A stretch of 42,393 bases of DNA from Betaproteobacteria bacterium (GTDB lineage Bacteria > Pseudomonadota > Gammaproteobacteria > Burkholderiales > SG8-41). How positions within the stretch are numbered: position 1 is the first letter of the stretch; every line of letters starts with the position of its first letter. Positions 6,625 through 14,434 of the stretch are shown here, one piece after another. Where the stretch lies: NCBI GenBank assembly GCA_016192825.1, contig JACPTK010000021.1, positions 1 through 42,393 of the forward strand, read 5' to 3'. Under the pieces are notes generated by a model. That model was not told the DNA's origin. It worked only from the letters and a program-made list of their open reading frames with translations, and ran no database searches. The translations under genes were made by a program, and so were the position numbers.

Positions 6625-7863
6625 TCAGGCGACGCGCTCCAGTATGTGCAGCCCCCGCACGCGATCGAGCAGGTAGATCAGGCCGCGCTCGTCCACCGTG
6701 ACGTCGTTGCTCTGCACGCGCTCGGACCCCTGCGGAACGTCCGGCATATAGTAGGCCACTTCCCGCAGCGCGTGCGGGCGCGAGATATCGATGATCCGCA
6801 GGCCGTAGGCGAACCAGGCAACCGGGATCTCGGTGCCCGTCACCTTCTCGCATGGCTGGTGGCAGCCCGTCATGCGCGGCTGCGGGGTGTCGGGCATATC
6901 TTCGACCTGGAAGGTCGAGACCGGCTGCGGGTGCTTTTCGTCGGTGATGTCCACCATCCACAGGAAGGCGGCGGGATATTTCGGGTAGTCCTCCATCCGG
7001 AACACGTCCTCGTCGGTCACCAGCATGAAGTCGCGGTTCGCGATCTTGAACGGGATGCGCAGGCAGGTGTGCGTCGGCCACGGGAACGGCGGGCTCCAGT
7101 CGAGGCCCGACACGAACCGGGGCTTGCGCATGTCGTCGATGTCCAGGATCACCAGCCCGCCGTGCCAGTAACTCGTGTAGAGACGGTTGCCGTAGCGCAG
7201 CGGATGGTGGCACTTGTGCGCGTCGCCCTTCCAGGTCGGCGTCTCGCCCCCGGCGGTCCACTGCCCCGGCATCCACCAGCGGCCGACTTCCTCCGGCTTC
7301 GCAGGGTCCTTCAAGTCGAGGATCATGACGATGTTGCCGAGGTATCCGTCCATCGTCGGCGAGATGTAGGCGTAACGCCCATCGAAATCGAAGCGGTGCA
7401 CGCCCCGCGCGTAGGTCGGGCCGGGATGGTCCGTCGTGCTCCAGTGGGTGATGAGCGTCGGCTTCGCGGGATGGGACACGTCGTAGATGCCCAGCCCCCC
7501 GTGATAGCCCTCGGGCGGCACCTCGCCCTTCGCCACCTGCGCGCGCAGCGTCTCGCGATTGGTGATCATGATGCCGTTGGCGACGCGCACCTTGTGCGAA
7601 TGGGTCCCCTCCGGCATCGACAGCGACGCGAGCGGCTTCGGATGCTTCGGATCGGACACGTCCACGATCAGCGTGCCGTGGGGATTGTGCATGTTGCCGA
7701 TGTAGGCGATGCCCTTCTCCACCACCACCTGGCCGCCGCCCGCGCAATCGAACCACGCCGTCGGCTGCATGCGCGCGCCGGGGCCGGCGTGCGCGTGGCG
7801 CACGCCCCCGCCCGATTTCACGTCCACGTAGCCGACTTCCCTGACCCCTTTCGACCGGCTCAT
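6625..7863 (-). CDS. LVIVD-repeat beta-propeller protein
   Basis: A 412-residue protein with at least six LVIVD-type blades: LIVDVSDPKHPKPL, LGIYDVSHPAKPTL, MILDLKDPAKPEEV, LVILDIDDMRKPRF, LWMVDITDEKHPQPV and LRIIDISRPHALRE. Such repeats fold as a beta-propeller. It is rich in His and Cys (DAHKCHHP; GCHQPCEK), suggesting a metal or cofactor site. No signal peptide is seen. ATG 7863 is chosen, 8 bases after the Bug stop at 7872; the longer frame to 7914 overlaps that gene. Function is unknown; co-transcription with a Bug receptor and a RidA-like gene suggests a catabolic accessory or enzyme. Confidence 0.85.
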   Translation of the reverse strand: MSRSKGVREVGYVDVKSGGGVRHAHAGPGARMQPTAWFDCAGGGQVVVEKGIAYIGNMHNPHGTLIVDVSDPKHPKPLASLSMPEGTHSHKVRVANGIMITNRETLRAQVAKGEVPPEGYHGGLGIYDVSHPAKPTLITHWSTTDHPGPTYARGVHRFDFDGRYAYISPTMDGYLGNIVMILDLKDPAKPEEVGRWWMPGQWTAGGETPTWKGDAHKCHHPLRYGNRLYTSYWHGGLVILDIDDMRKPRFVSGLDWSPPFPWPTHTCLRIPFKIANRDFMLVTDEDVFRMEDYPKYPAAFLWMVDITDEKHPQPVSTFQVEDMPDTPQPRMTGCHQPCEKVTGTEIPVAWFAYGLRIIDISRPHALREVAYYMPDVPQGSERVQSNDVTVDERGLIYLLDRVRGLHILERVA

Positions 7864-7871
7864 GTTCCGCG

Positions 7872-8837
7872 CTAATCCATCCGTATGCCCGCGCGCTTGA
7901 TCACGTCGGCCCACTTGCTGCGCTCGCTCTTGATGAAGCCGGCGAAAGCCTGCGCGCTGTTGCCGACCGGCTCGGTGCTTTGCGACAGCAGCCGCTCGCG
8001 CACCTCCGGCAAGTTCAGGACCCTCACGATCCCGGCATTCAGCCGCGCGACAATCGCGTGCGGAGTTTTCGCCGGCGCGAGCCAGCCGAACCAGCCGATG
8101 ACCTCGAAACCGGGGAAGCCGAGCTCCGCCACCGTCGGCAGCGCCGGCGCGACCGGCGAGCGCTTGGCACTGGTGATCGCGAGCGCCCGCACCCTGCCGG
8201 CCTTCACCTGCGCCGTCGCGGCGAGCGCGAGGCTGAACAACGCCTGCACCTGGCCGGCGATCACTTCCGCCAGGGCCGGGCCGCCGCCTTTATACGGCAC
8301 ATGGACCACGTCCACGCCGGCGCGCTGCTTGAACAGCTCCAGCGCCAGGTGGCCGGAGGTGCCGTTGCCGGCCGACGCGAAGGTGAGCCGGCCCGCGCGG
8401 CTCTTGGCGAGGGCGATCAGCTCGGGAACCGAAGCTGCGGGCACCGACGGGTGGACGACGAGGATGTTGGGCACGGAAATGCCGTGCGTGATCGCGGCGA
8501 AGTCGCGCACCGGGTCGTAGCGCACCTCGCGGTACAGGCTGGGATTGATGGCGACCCCGGCCGCCACCAGCACGAAGGTATAACCGTCGGCGGTCGAGCG
8601 CGCGGCCATCTCGTAGGCGATATTCCCGTTTGCGCCGGGCCGGTTGTCGATCACCACGATCTGGCCCAGCGTTTCCGCCAGCCGCGGCCCCACCAGGCGG
8701 GCGAGGATGTCGGCGGGGCCGCCTGGCGGCACCGCCACGATCATGCGGACCGGCTTGTCCGGATAGGACTGCGCAACGACACCCGCCGCAACGCACGCTA
8801 AGGCCGCCAGCACGATGGCCCGGATCACCTGTTGCAT
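7872..8837 (-). CDS. Bug/TctC family periplasmic solute receptor
   Basis: A 321-residue receptor. The signal peptide ends near GVVAQ/SYP, followed by VRMIVAVPPGGPADILAR, DNRPGANGNIAYE and HVPYKGGGPALAEVIAG. ATG 8837 has a strong GAGGAGAG Shine-Dalgarno; the frame is open 25 codons further up, but that part is not signal-like and overlaps the RidA-like gene. It is 19 bases downstream of the RidA-like stop and 8 bases upstream of the LVIVD gene, so the three probably form one operon. Confidence 0.93.
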   Translation of the reverse strand: MQQVIRAIVLAALACVAAGVVAQSYPDKPVRMIVAVPPGGPADILARLVGPRLAETLGQIVVIDNRPGANGNIAYEMAARSTADGYTFVLVAAGVAINPSLYREVRYDPVRDFAAITHGISVPNILVVHPSVPAASVPELIALAKSRAGRLTFASAGNGTSGHLALELFKQRAGVDVVHVPYKGGGPALAEVIAGQVQALFSLALAATAQVKAGRVRALAITSAKRSPVAPALPTVAELGFPGFEVIGWFGWLAPAKTPHAIVARLNAGIVRVLNLPEVRERLLSQSTEPVGNSAQAFAGFIKSERSKWADVIKRAGIRMD

Positions 8838-8856
8838 GTCACTCTCCTCGTCGGGC

Positions 8857-9369
8857 TCATTTGTCGGATGCCCGCCTGATCGTCCGGCGCTCGGCATAGA
8901 TTTCGAATTCACCCACGATCTCGAGAATCGAGCGCCGCGGCAGCTCCGCGACGCCGACCGCGGAACGGGCGTGGGCGCCGCGCTCCGGCCCCCACAGCTC
9001 GAAGAAGAGATCGGAGGCGCCGTCGATCACCGCGAACTGGCGCTCGAAGCCCGGCGCGGAATTGACCATGCCGTGCAGCCGGATCACGCGCTTGAGGCGG
9101 TCGAGGTCGCCCACCCGCGCCTTGATCGAGGCGAGAATCTGCAGCGCCACCGCGCGCGCGGCGACGTAGGCCTCCTGCTCGGTGATCTCGGTCCCGACCT
9201 TGCCGGTGTTCTTCGCGCCCAGCATGAGCGGGTGGCGCGCGGTGCTGTGCCCGCCCAGAAACAGGATATTCCCGACCTGCACGCAGGGAATGCGGTTCGG
9301 GCTCGGATAGGGATGGACCGGCGGCAGCCGCAGCCCCATCCGGGCAAGCTTGTCTTCCATCACGCCCAT
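8857..9369 (-). CDS. RidA/YjgF-like family protein
   Basis: A 170-residue protein of the RidA/YjgF/Rid superfamily, longer than canonical RidA (about 130). Visible features are VQVGNILFLGGHSTA (about 29-43), EQEAYVAARAVALQILASIK and a C-terminal ARSAVGVAELPRRSILEIVGEFE, matching the fold's end. The conserved Arg that binds carboxylates is probably the R of ARSAVG. ATG 9369 has a G-rich stretch (GGGGGTG) upstream; ATG 9360 is an alternative. It is the first gene of the minus-strand group and diverges from the CoA-transferase gene. It probably acts on an enamine/imine or a related small molecule. Confidence 0.8.
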   Translation of the reverse strand: MGVMEDKLARMGLRLPPVHPYPSPNRIPCVQVGNILFLGGHSTARHPLMLGAKNTGKVGTEITEQEAYVAARAVALQILASIKARVGDLDRLKRVIRLHGMVNSAPGFERQFAVIDGASDLFFELWGPERGAHARSAVGVAELPRRSILEIVGEFEIYAERRTIRRASDK

Positions 9370-9533
9370 GCACACCCCCCTGCCCGATCGCCCGCCGCTG
9401 CGCGGGTTGAACGGCACGAAGTGTCCGTTCGAAGCCGCGCGGTCAAACCGGCGCATTGCGTCCGCGTTTGACAGAGTTTAACCGCATTGCGCCGCCGTCG
9501 TTAAGCGGACCCCGCCGCCACATCCTGGACTCG

Positions 9534-9567
9534 AGGAATTCGCGGGGCGGCTGCCCGGCGAATTCCT
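9534..9567. repeat. Hairpin in the divergent intergenic region
   Basis: AGGAATTCGC (9534-9543) pairs with GCGAATTCCT (9558-9567). The outer AGGAATT.GC resembles the REP-like hairpin at 12167-12200. It lies between the divergent RidA-like and CoA-transferase genes, 38 bases before the GTG at 9606. It could be an operator or a REP relative. Confidence 0.5.
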
Positions 9568-9605
9568 TGGTGCTATGCTTTCCAAGCATCCTCCGGAATT
9601 CGATC

Positions 9606-10427
9606 GTGTCCCAGGCGCCATCCAAGCTGTGCAGCCTCCCCGAGCTCGCCGGACGCGTTCCGGATGGCAGCGCGCTCGGGCTGGGCGGCGTGTTCCTGCA
9701 CCGCGGCCCTTTCGCGCTGGTGCGCGAACTCGCCCGGCAGAGCCGCCGCGGGCTGGAGATCATCAAGCCCTCCCCGGGCTACGATCTCGACTTGCTGTGC
9801 CGCGCCGGCGCGGTGTCGAAAGTGCGCGCGGGCATCGTGGCGATGGAAGGCCATTTCGGGCTCGCGCGCTGGTACCGCAGGGCGATCGAGCGCAAGGAGG
9901 CGGCGCTCGAAGAGCACGCCTGAATGACGCTGGTCGCCGGGCTGCGTGCAGCCGCATACGGGATCCCCTTCCAGCCGGTCGCCGGCGTTCACGGCAGCGA
10001 TCTTGCGCGAGTCAACAACTGGCGCAAGATCGCTGATCCGTACGGCTCGGGTAAAGAGGTCTATGTCATTCCCCCGATCCGGCCCGATGTCGCGGTGATC
10101 CACGCGAACGAGATCGACGAGCAGGGCAACGCGCGGGTGCTCGGCTCGCCGTTCTGGGACCATCCGCTGACGCGCGCGGCGAAGCGCGTGCTGGTGACCG
10201 CCGAGCGACTCGTCCCCACGGAAGCGCTCGCCGCGCAACCGGAACTCACGCTGGTGCCCGGATTCATGGTGGAAGCCGCCGCGATCGTGCCGCGCGGCGC
10301 GTGGCCGGGTTCGATGCACCCGCTCTACGAAGTGGATTACGCGGCGGTCGAGTCCTACATGAGAGATGAGCCCGGCGTTCTGGAGGCGCACCTTGCCGCC
10401 GCCCCAGAACATAACGGTGGGTCGTGA
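9606..10427 (+). pseudogene. Type I CoA-transferase subunit A with an in-frame TGA
   Basis: Both halves match one CoA-transferase alpha subunit in a single frame, but TGA at 9921-9923 interrupts it. The first half (105 codons from GTG 9606) has LGLGGVFLHRGPFALVREL and MEGHFGLARWYRRA. The second (167 codons from ATG 9924) has GLRAAAYGIPFQPVAG and HANEIDEQGNARV. In relatives the junction reads like EEHSCYTL, so the TGA stands where Cys is usual. TGA is followed directly by ATG (TGAATG), which would permit restart and production of two fragments. It could be a recent nonsense mutation, a sequencing error, readthrough, or a genuinely split subunit. The true stop lies in a GGTCGTG heptamer array. 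The B subunit follows. Confidence 0.8.
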
Positions 10428-10509
10428 TTCGTGGGTCGTGGGTCGACCGCTTCCCGCTCACGTAGGACTCGATCCACGACCCACGACCCACCATCCACGA
10501 TCCACGATT
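10420..10509. repeat. Heptamer inverted repeat, GGTCGTG / CCACGAT words
   Basis: Left arm: GGTCGTG-ATTCGTG-GGTCGTG-GGTCG. Right arm at about 10473-10509: ATCCACG-ACCCACG-ACCCACC-ATCCACG-ATCCACG. The arms can form a long hairpin around a centre near 10455. It separates CoA-transferase subunits A and B, provides the stop of A (10425-10427), and ends two bases before the start of B, leaving B without a clear Shine-Dalgarno. Confidence 0.9.
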
Positions 10510-10511
10510 TT

Positions 10512-11246
10512 ATGAACAGCGGCTGGACCCCCTTCTCCTACCTCGTGGTCAATCTCGCCCGGCAGATCCGTGCGGGGGAGATCGCGTTCAGCGGCGTGAA
10601 TTCCACGCTGCCGATGCTGGCGTGCCTGCTCGCGAAGCGGGCATACGACTTCCATTTCACCTACGTCAACGTGGCGGGCGGCGTGGAGCCCGTGCCGCAG
10701 AAGATTCCGCATTCCAGCAGCGACCCGGCCATCGTCGCGGGCGGTCCCGCCATTTTCGCCAACGAGGACTTCTACGACCTGTGCGCCCGCGGCGGTCTCG
10801 ATCTCGTGTTCCTGGGCTGCGCACAGGTGGATGGCGAGGGGCGCACGAACGTTTCCGTGATCGGCGACTGGCACAACCCCAAGGTGCGGCTGCCGGGCGG
10901 CGGGGGCGCTGCGGTCATGATGCCGACGGCGCGGCGCGTCGCAACCTGGCGCACCGAGCATTCCCCCCGCACGCTGGTCGAGCGGCTTGACTTCGTCACC
11001 GCATCCGGGAACCTGACGACTCTGGTTACCCCGATCGCCGTGTTTCAGCGCGAGCCGGCCCGCGGCTCGCGCCTGGCGCTCGAATCGTGGAACCCGCAGG
11101 TCACGATAGACGATTTGGTGAAGCGCACCGGATTCAAGTTCGACGCCGGCGCCGCGCAGCCGACCGCGCCGATCACCGCGCGCGAGCGCAAAGCCCTTGC
11201 AAGCCTCGATCCTCTCGGGGAATTCGCCGCCGAAGTACACGCCTGA
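10512..11246 (+). CDS. Type I CoA-transferase subunit B-like protein
   Basis: A 244-residue beta subunit of the glutaconate/3-oxoacid CoA-transferase fold. Recognisable are SGVNSTLPMLACLLAK (about 22-37), DLVFLGCAQVDGEGRTNVS, VRLPGGGGAAVMMPTA and a C-terminal ITARERKALASLDP. The nucleophilic Glu of true transferases (YESG or ENG region) is not obvious; the corresponding stretch reads TYVNVAGGVEP. Loss of that Glu is known in IpdAB-type ring-cleaving hydrolases that keep this fold, so this pair could be a CoA-thioester hydrolase/lyase rather than a transferase (inference). The start is ATG 10512, just after the heptamer repeat. Confidence 0.85.
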   Translation: MNSGWTPFSYLVVNLARQIRAGEIAFSGVNSTLPMLACLLAKRAYDFHFTYVNVAGGVEPVPQKIPHSSSDPAIVAGGPAIFANEDFYDLCARGGLDLVFLGCAQVDGEGRTNVSVIGDWHNPKVRLPGGGGAAVMMPTARRVATWRTEHSPRTLVERLDFVTASGNLTTLVTPIAVFQREPARGSRLALESWNPQVTIDDLVKRTGFKFDAGAAQPTAPITARERKALASLDPLGEFAAEVHA

Positions 11247-11370
11247 GCCGGCGTCCCGGCATCCGGCCCTGTCGGCGCGGCTTGCGGCGGGTTTATTTGA
11301 CGTGCATCAAAGACCCCGCCACACCGCGACGTAGCATGGGCGCTTGACCGGCCCTTCGGAGGCGCCCGAC

Positions 11371-12168
11371 ATGAAGATCTGGTGGCAGAGCAGCACCCCA
11401 ATCCATCGCCTGCACGATTACCGCACGACGCTTACCGAGCACCTGACGGGCGTCAAGCGGCCGGAGACCGAGATCCACATCAACGGCGTGGATGACGGCT
11501 CGATGGACCTCCATTACAACGCCGTCGTCGCCGTCAACAGCTACGGGCCCGGCGGCGTGCTGAACAAGATCATCCAGGCAGCGGACCAGGGCTACGACGC
11601 GGTGGCAATCGGCTGCTTCCTCGACCCCGCCATGCAGGAAGCGCGAGAGCTGGTGCCGATTCCGGTGCTGGGGCTGGGCGAGGCTTCCATGCTGACAGCC
11701 TGCATGTACGGTCACAAGTTCTCGGGCGTCGCTTTTCACGCCAAGCAGGCGCAGTACTACGACCGCAAGGCGTTCGAGTACGGCCTCTCCTCCCGGCACG
11801 TCCCCTTCGGCAACCTCGGTATCGATTTCAACCAGGTGCAAACCGCCTTTGCGAGCCCCGAACGAATGACCGGGACTTTCCTCGGCGAGTCGCGCCGCCT
11901 CGCGGCGCAGGGCGCGGAGGTGATTCTCGCCGCCTGCGCGACGGTGAACGCCATCATCCGCAGGGAGAAAATCCAGGAGGTGGACGGCGCCCTCGTTATG
12001 GACTGCAATGCGGTATTGCTGAAGCTGACGGAGGCGATGGCGGAGCTGGCGGCGAGCGCCGGACTGCGCGCGAGCCGGCGGCTCCTCTACCAGCGCCCCG
12101 ACCGCCGCGCGCTGGGCGAGTGGATGCGGATCTACAATTTTCGGGCGAGCCCGCAGCTGAAGCCCTAG
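11371..12168 (+). CDS. Aspartate/glutamate (hydantoin) racemase family protein
   Basis: A 265-residue cytoplasmic protein of the Asp/Glu racemase superfamily. The two catalytic cysteines are likely Cys82 (AIGCFLDP) and Cys189 (LAACATVNA). The N-terminus MKIWWQSSTP and the GLGEASM segment fit the hydantoin-racemase/arylmalonate branch. ATG 11371 has GGAGG eight bases upstream; an upstream in-frame TTG (11344) has none. Its neighbours are acyl-CoA genes, so it may racemise or decarboxylate an organic acid rather than an amino acid (inference). The stop TAG is the first part of a REP-like hairpin. Confidence 0.85.
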   Translation: MKIWWQSSTPIHRLHDYRTTLTEHLTGVKRPETEIHINGVDDGSMDLHYNAVVAVNSYGPGGVLNKIIQAADQGYDAVAIGCFLDPAMQEARELVPIPVLGLGEASMLTACMYGHKFSGVAFHAKQAQYYDRKAFEYGLSSRHVPFGNLGIDFNQVQTAFASPERMTGTFLGESRRLAAQGAEVILAACATVNAIIRREKIQEVDGALVMDCNAVLLKLTEAMAELAASAGLRASRRLLYQRPDRRALGEWMRIYNFRASPQLKP

Positions 12169-12200
12169 GAATTTGCCGGACTGCGGTCCGACAAATTCCT
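12167..12200. repeat. REP-like hairpin, copy 1
   Basis: AGGAATTTGCCGGAC (12167-12181) pairs with GTCCGACAAATTCCT (12186-12200) with one mismatch and a 4-base loop. It starts inside the TAG stop of the racemase-like gene. It shares the GTCCGACA core with copies at 16177-16210, 16345-16383 and 32584-32633. It may also act as a 3'-end structure or terminator. Confidence 0.8.
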
Positions 12201-12359
12201 GAAAATTGAAATTAAATTGCCGGAAAAACCATTCAGCCCGCATGTCGCACGCGCCTCCACGCGCGCCTCGATCGCGTGGCCCGCCCGAATCGTGGCATTC
12301 GTGAATCGTGCGGGCTGGCTGTTATCATTCCGGCGGCACCCGTCCGAAGGAGGCCCGAT

Positions 12360-13253
12360 TTGAAGCCCGTACGAACCGCCTTGTTCGCTCCCGGCAGCAA
12401 GGCGCGCGTGATGCAGAAAGCGCTCGAGAGCGGCGCCCAGGCCGTGATACTGGACCTCGAGGATTCGGTCCCGGTCGCGGCCAAGGCGGAGGCGCGGGCG
12501 CTGGTGGCCAGGGCGGTTGACGACGCCGCCGCGCTGCCGCCCGACTCGCGTCCCGTCATCACGGTGCGGACCAACGGCGCCGCCACCGGCCTGCTCGCCG
12601 ACGATCTCGCCGCGGTGGTGCGTCCGGGACTGGACGCGATCTTCCTGCCCAAGGCGGAATCCGTCGAGGACATGACGGGCACGGCGTCCCTGCTCGACCG
12701 CCTGGAGGCCGCGAAGGGGCTGGCTGCGGGGGCCGTGGGCATCATCCCCATGTTCGAGAGCGCGCTTGGCGTGCTGCGCTGCTACGAGATCGTGCGCGCC
12801 ACGGCGCGCGTCGCCGCCACCTGCATCGGCAGCGCGCGCGACGGCGACCTGCAGACCGACCTCGGCTGCGGCTGGTCGATCGAGGGCACGGAGATCTTCT
12901 ACGCGCGATCGAAGGTTCTGCTCGACAGCTGCGCCGCCGGCGTTTACGCGCTCGACGGCGTATTCAGCGATCTCGGCGACGAGGCGGGTTTCATCCGGGA
13001 CTGCGCCCTCTCCGCCCGTCTCGGCTACATCGGGCGCACGGTCATCCACCCCAAGCAGATCGCGCCCGCGCGCGCGGCCTACGCGGTATCCGAGGCGGAC
13101 GCCGCCTACTACCGGCGCGTGGTGAGCGAGTTCGAGGCGGTGGAAAAGACCGGCGCGTCCGCCGCGATCATCGTGGACGGCAAGCTGGTCGATTACGCCA
13201 TGTACCAGCGCGCAAAGCGCGTGCTCGAGTGGGCGCGCCTCGACGGGAGGTAA
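12360..13253 (+). CDS. CitE-like HpcH/HpaI aldolase/lyase family protein
   Basis: A 297-residue beta-barrel lyase of the CitE family, which cleaves or forms C-C bonds of acyl-CoA or oxoacid substrates with Mg2+. Visible: TALFAPGSKARVMQKAL, then AVILDLEDSVP with metal and substrate residues, IPMFESALGVL, and GSARDGDLQTDLG. TTG 12360 is chosen because AAGGAGG lies six bases upstream and the family starts here; the frame remains open upstream without homology. The stop is two bases before the next ATG, whose ribosome binding site GGGAGG lies in this gene, so it is coupled to the acyl-CoA dehydrogenase. It may act as a malyl/citramalyl-CoA-type lyase. Confidence 0.9.
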   Translation: MKPVRTALFAPGSKARVMQKALESGAQAVILDLEDSVPVAAKAEARALVARAVDDAAALPPDSRPVITVRTNGAATGLLADDLAAVVRPGLDAIFLPKAESVEDMTGTASLLDRLEAAKGLAAGAVGIIPMFESALGVLRCYEIVRATARVAATCIGSARDGDLQTDLGCGWSIEGTEIFYARSKVLLDSCAAGVYALDGVFSDLGDEAGFIRDCALSARLGYIGRTVIHPKQIAPARAAYAVSEADAAYYRRVVSEFEAVEKTGASAAIIVDGKLVDYAMYQRAKRVLEWARLDGR

Positions 13254-13255
13254 GG

Positions 13256-14398
13256 ATGGATTACGCCTTCACCCCGGACCAGGAGGCCCTGCGCGGACAC
13301 GTGCAGGAGTTGCTCCGCGAGGTCTGCCCGCCGGAGTACGCGGAACGCTGCGACCGCGAGGCGCGCCCGCCGCGGGAAGCGTACGAGGCGCTCGCCAAGC
13401 ACGGCTGGCTCGGCCTCATCGTCCCGCCGGAGTACGGCGGCAGCGGCGGCTCCGCGACCGAGCTCGCGATCCTGCTCGAGGAAGCGGGCCGGCACTTCGA
13501 GGAGCTCGCGATGTGGGTGTTCCGCACGCTCACCTACGGCGGCTACGCCGTGCTGCAGCACGGCACGGCCGGGCAAAAGCAGGCGATCCTGCCGCGCGTG
13601 GCGCGCGGCGAGCTGTCGTTCTGCTTCGGGCTGACGGAGCCCCAATCCGGCTCGGATGCCGCCGCGCTCGCAACGCGCGCGGCGCGCGCCGGCGACGGCT
13701 ACGTCATCAACGGGCAGAAGGTGTTCACCTCCGGCATGGACATCAGCGATTACTGCCTGCTCGTCACCCGCACCACGGCCGCAGAGAAGAAGCAGCACGG
13801 CATCACCAACTTTCTGGTGGACACCCGCCTGCCGGGCATCGAGGTCCGGAAGATCGAGACGCTGGGCCATCGCGCCATCGGCACGACGCAGGTGTTCTAC
13901 AGGGACGTCGAGGTCCCGGCCTCGGCCGTGCTCGGCGAGATCGACCGCGGCTGGGAAGCGGTGGATGCCTATCTCTGGTACGAGCGGCTGTGCCTCTCCG
14001 CCGCGCGCACGGGGGCGGCCGCCACTGCCTTCGACTATGCGCTCGCCTACGCGAAAAGCCGCGAGCAGTTCGGCCGGCCCATCGGCAAGTTCCAGGCCAT
14101 CTCGCACAAGCTCGCCGACATGAAAGTCATGCTCGATCTGAGCAGGACGCTGGTGTACCGCTTCGCGTGGCTGCTCGCGCAGGGTCGCGCAACCCGCCAC
14201 GATGCGGCGGTCGTCAAGCTCTACACGGGCGAGTCCTACAAGGCGATCTCCGACCTGGGACTGCAGATCCTCGGAGGCTACGGCTACTGCATGGAATACC
14301 CGATGCAGCGCTTCTTCCGCGACTCGCGGCTCGCCGTGATCGGCGCCGGCACTTCCGAGATCCAGCGCAACATCATCGCCCGAGGATTGGGCCTCTGA
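13256..14398 (+). CDS. Acyl-CoA dehydrogenase
   Basis: A 380-residue flavoprotein that introduces an alpha-beta double bond into acyl-CoA, passing electrons to ETF. The N-terminal helical domain starts MDYAFTPDQEAL; the FAD segment GLTEPQSGSD is near 125-134; the C-terminal helices contain YAKSREQFGRPI. The probable catalytic base is Glu347 (YGYCMEYPMQR), the short-chain-type position. ATG 13256 follows GGGAGGTAAGG. A perfect 11-bp inverted repeat covers its stop codon. Operon context (CitE-like lyase upstream, CaiB transferase and MaoC hydratase downstream) fits beta-oxidation of a branched or dicarboxylic acyl-CoA. Confidence 0.95.
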   Translation: MDYAFTPDQEALRGHVQELLREVCPPEYAERCDREARPPREAYEALAKHGWLGLIVPPEYGGSGGSATELAILLEEAGRHFEELAMWVFRTLTYGGYAVLQHGTAGQKQAILPRVARGELSFCFGLTEPQSGSDAAALATRAARAGDGYVINGQKVFTSGMDISDYCLLVTRTTAAEKKQHGITNFLVDTRLPGIEVRKIETLGHRAIGTTQVFYRDVEVPASAVLGEIDRGWEAVDAYLWYERLCLSAARTGAAATAFDYALAYAKSREQFGRPIGKFQAISHKLADMKVMLDLSRTLVYRFAWLLAQGRATRHDAAVVKLYTGESYKAISDLGLQILGGYGYCMEYPMQRFFRDSRLAVIGAGTSEIQRNIIARGLGL

Positions 14399-14411
14399 GA
14401 GCCCAATCCTC
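14382..14411. repeat. Perfect inverted repeat over the acyl-CoA dehydrogenase stop
   Basis: GAGGATTGGGC (14382-14392) and GCCCAATCCTC (14401-14411) pair perfectly around CTCTGAGA, which contains the TGA. A short heptamer run CATCACT-CATCATT-CATCG follows to 14429. There is no T-run, so the hairpin is more likely an mRNA processing or attenuation structure than a strong terminator. Confidence 0.6.
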
Positions 14412-14434
14412 ATCACTCATCATTCATCGTTGCA

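Noticed and set aside
9921-9954. Selenocysteine site in CoA-transferase A
   Set aside because: The downstream stem is short with a poor loop, this Cys is not a known redox residue, and no Sec machinery is visible; mutation or restart is simpler.
12298-12328. Possible promoter TTCGTG/TATCAT before the CitE-like gene
   Set aside because: Spacing of 19 bp and a weak -35 make it no better than chance.
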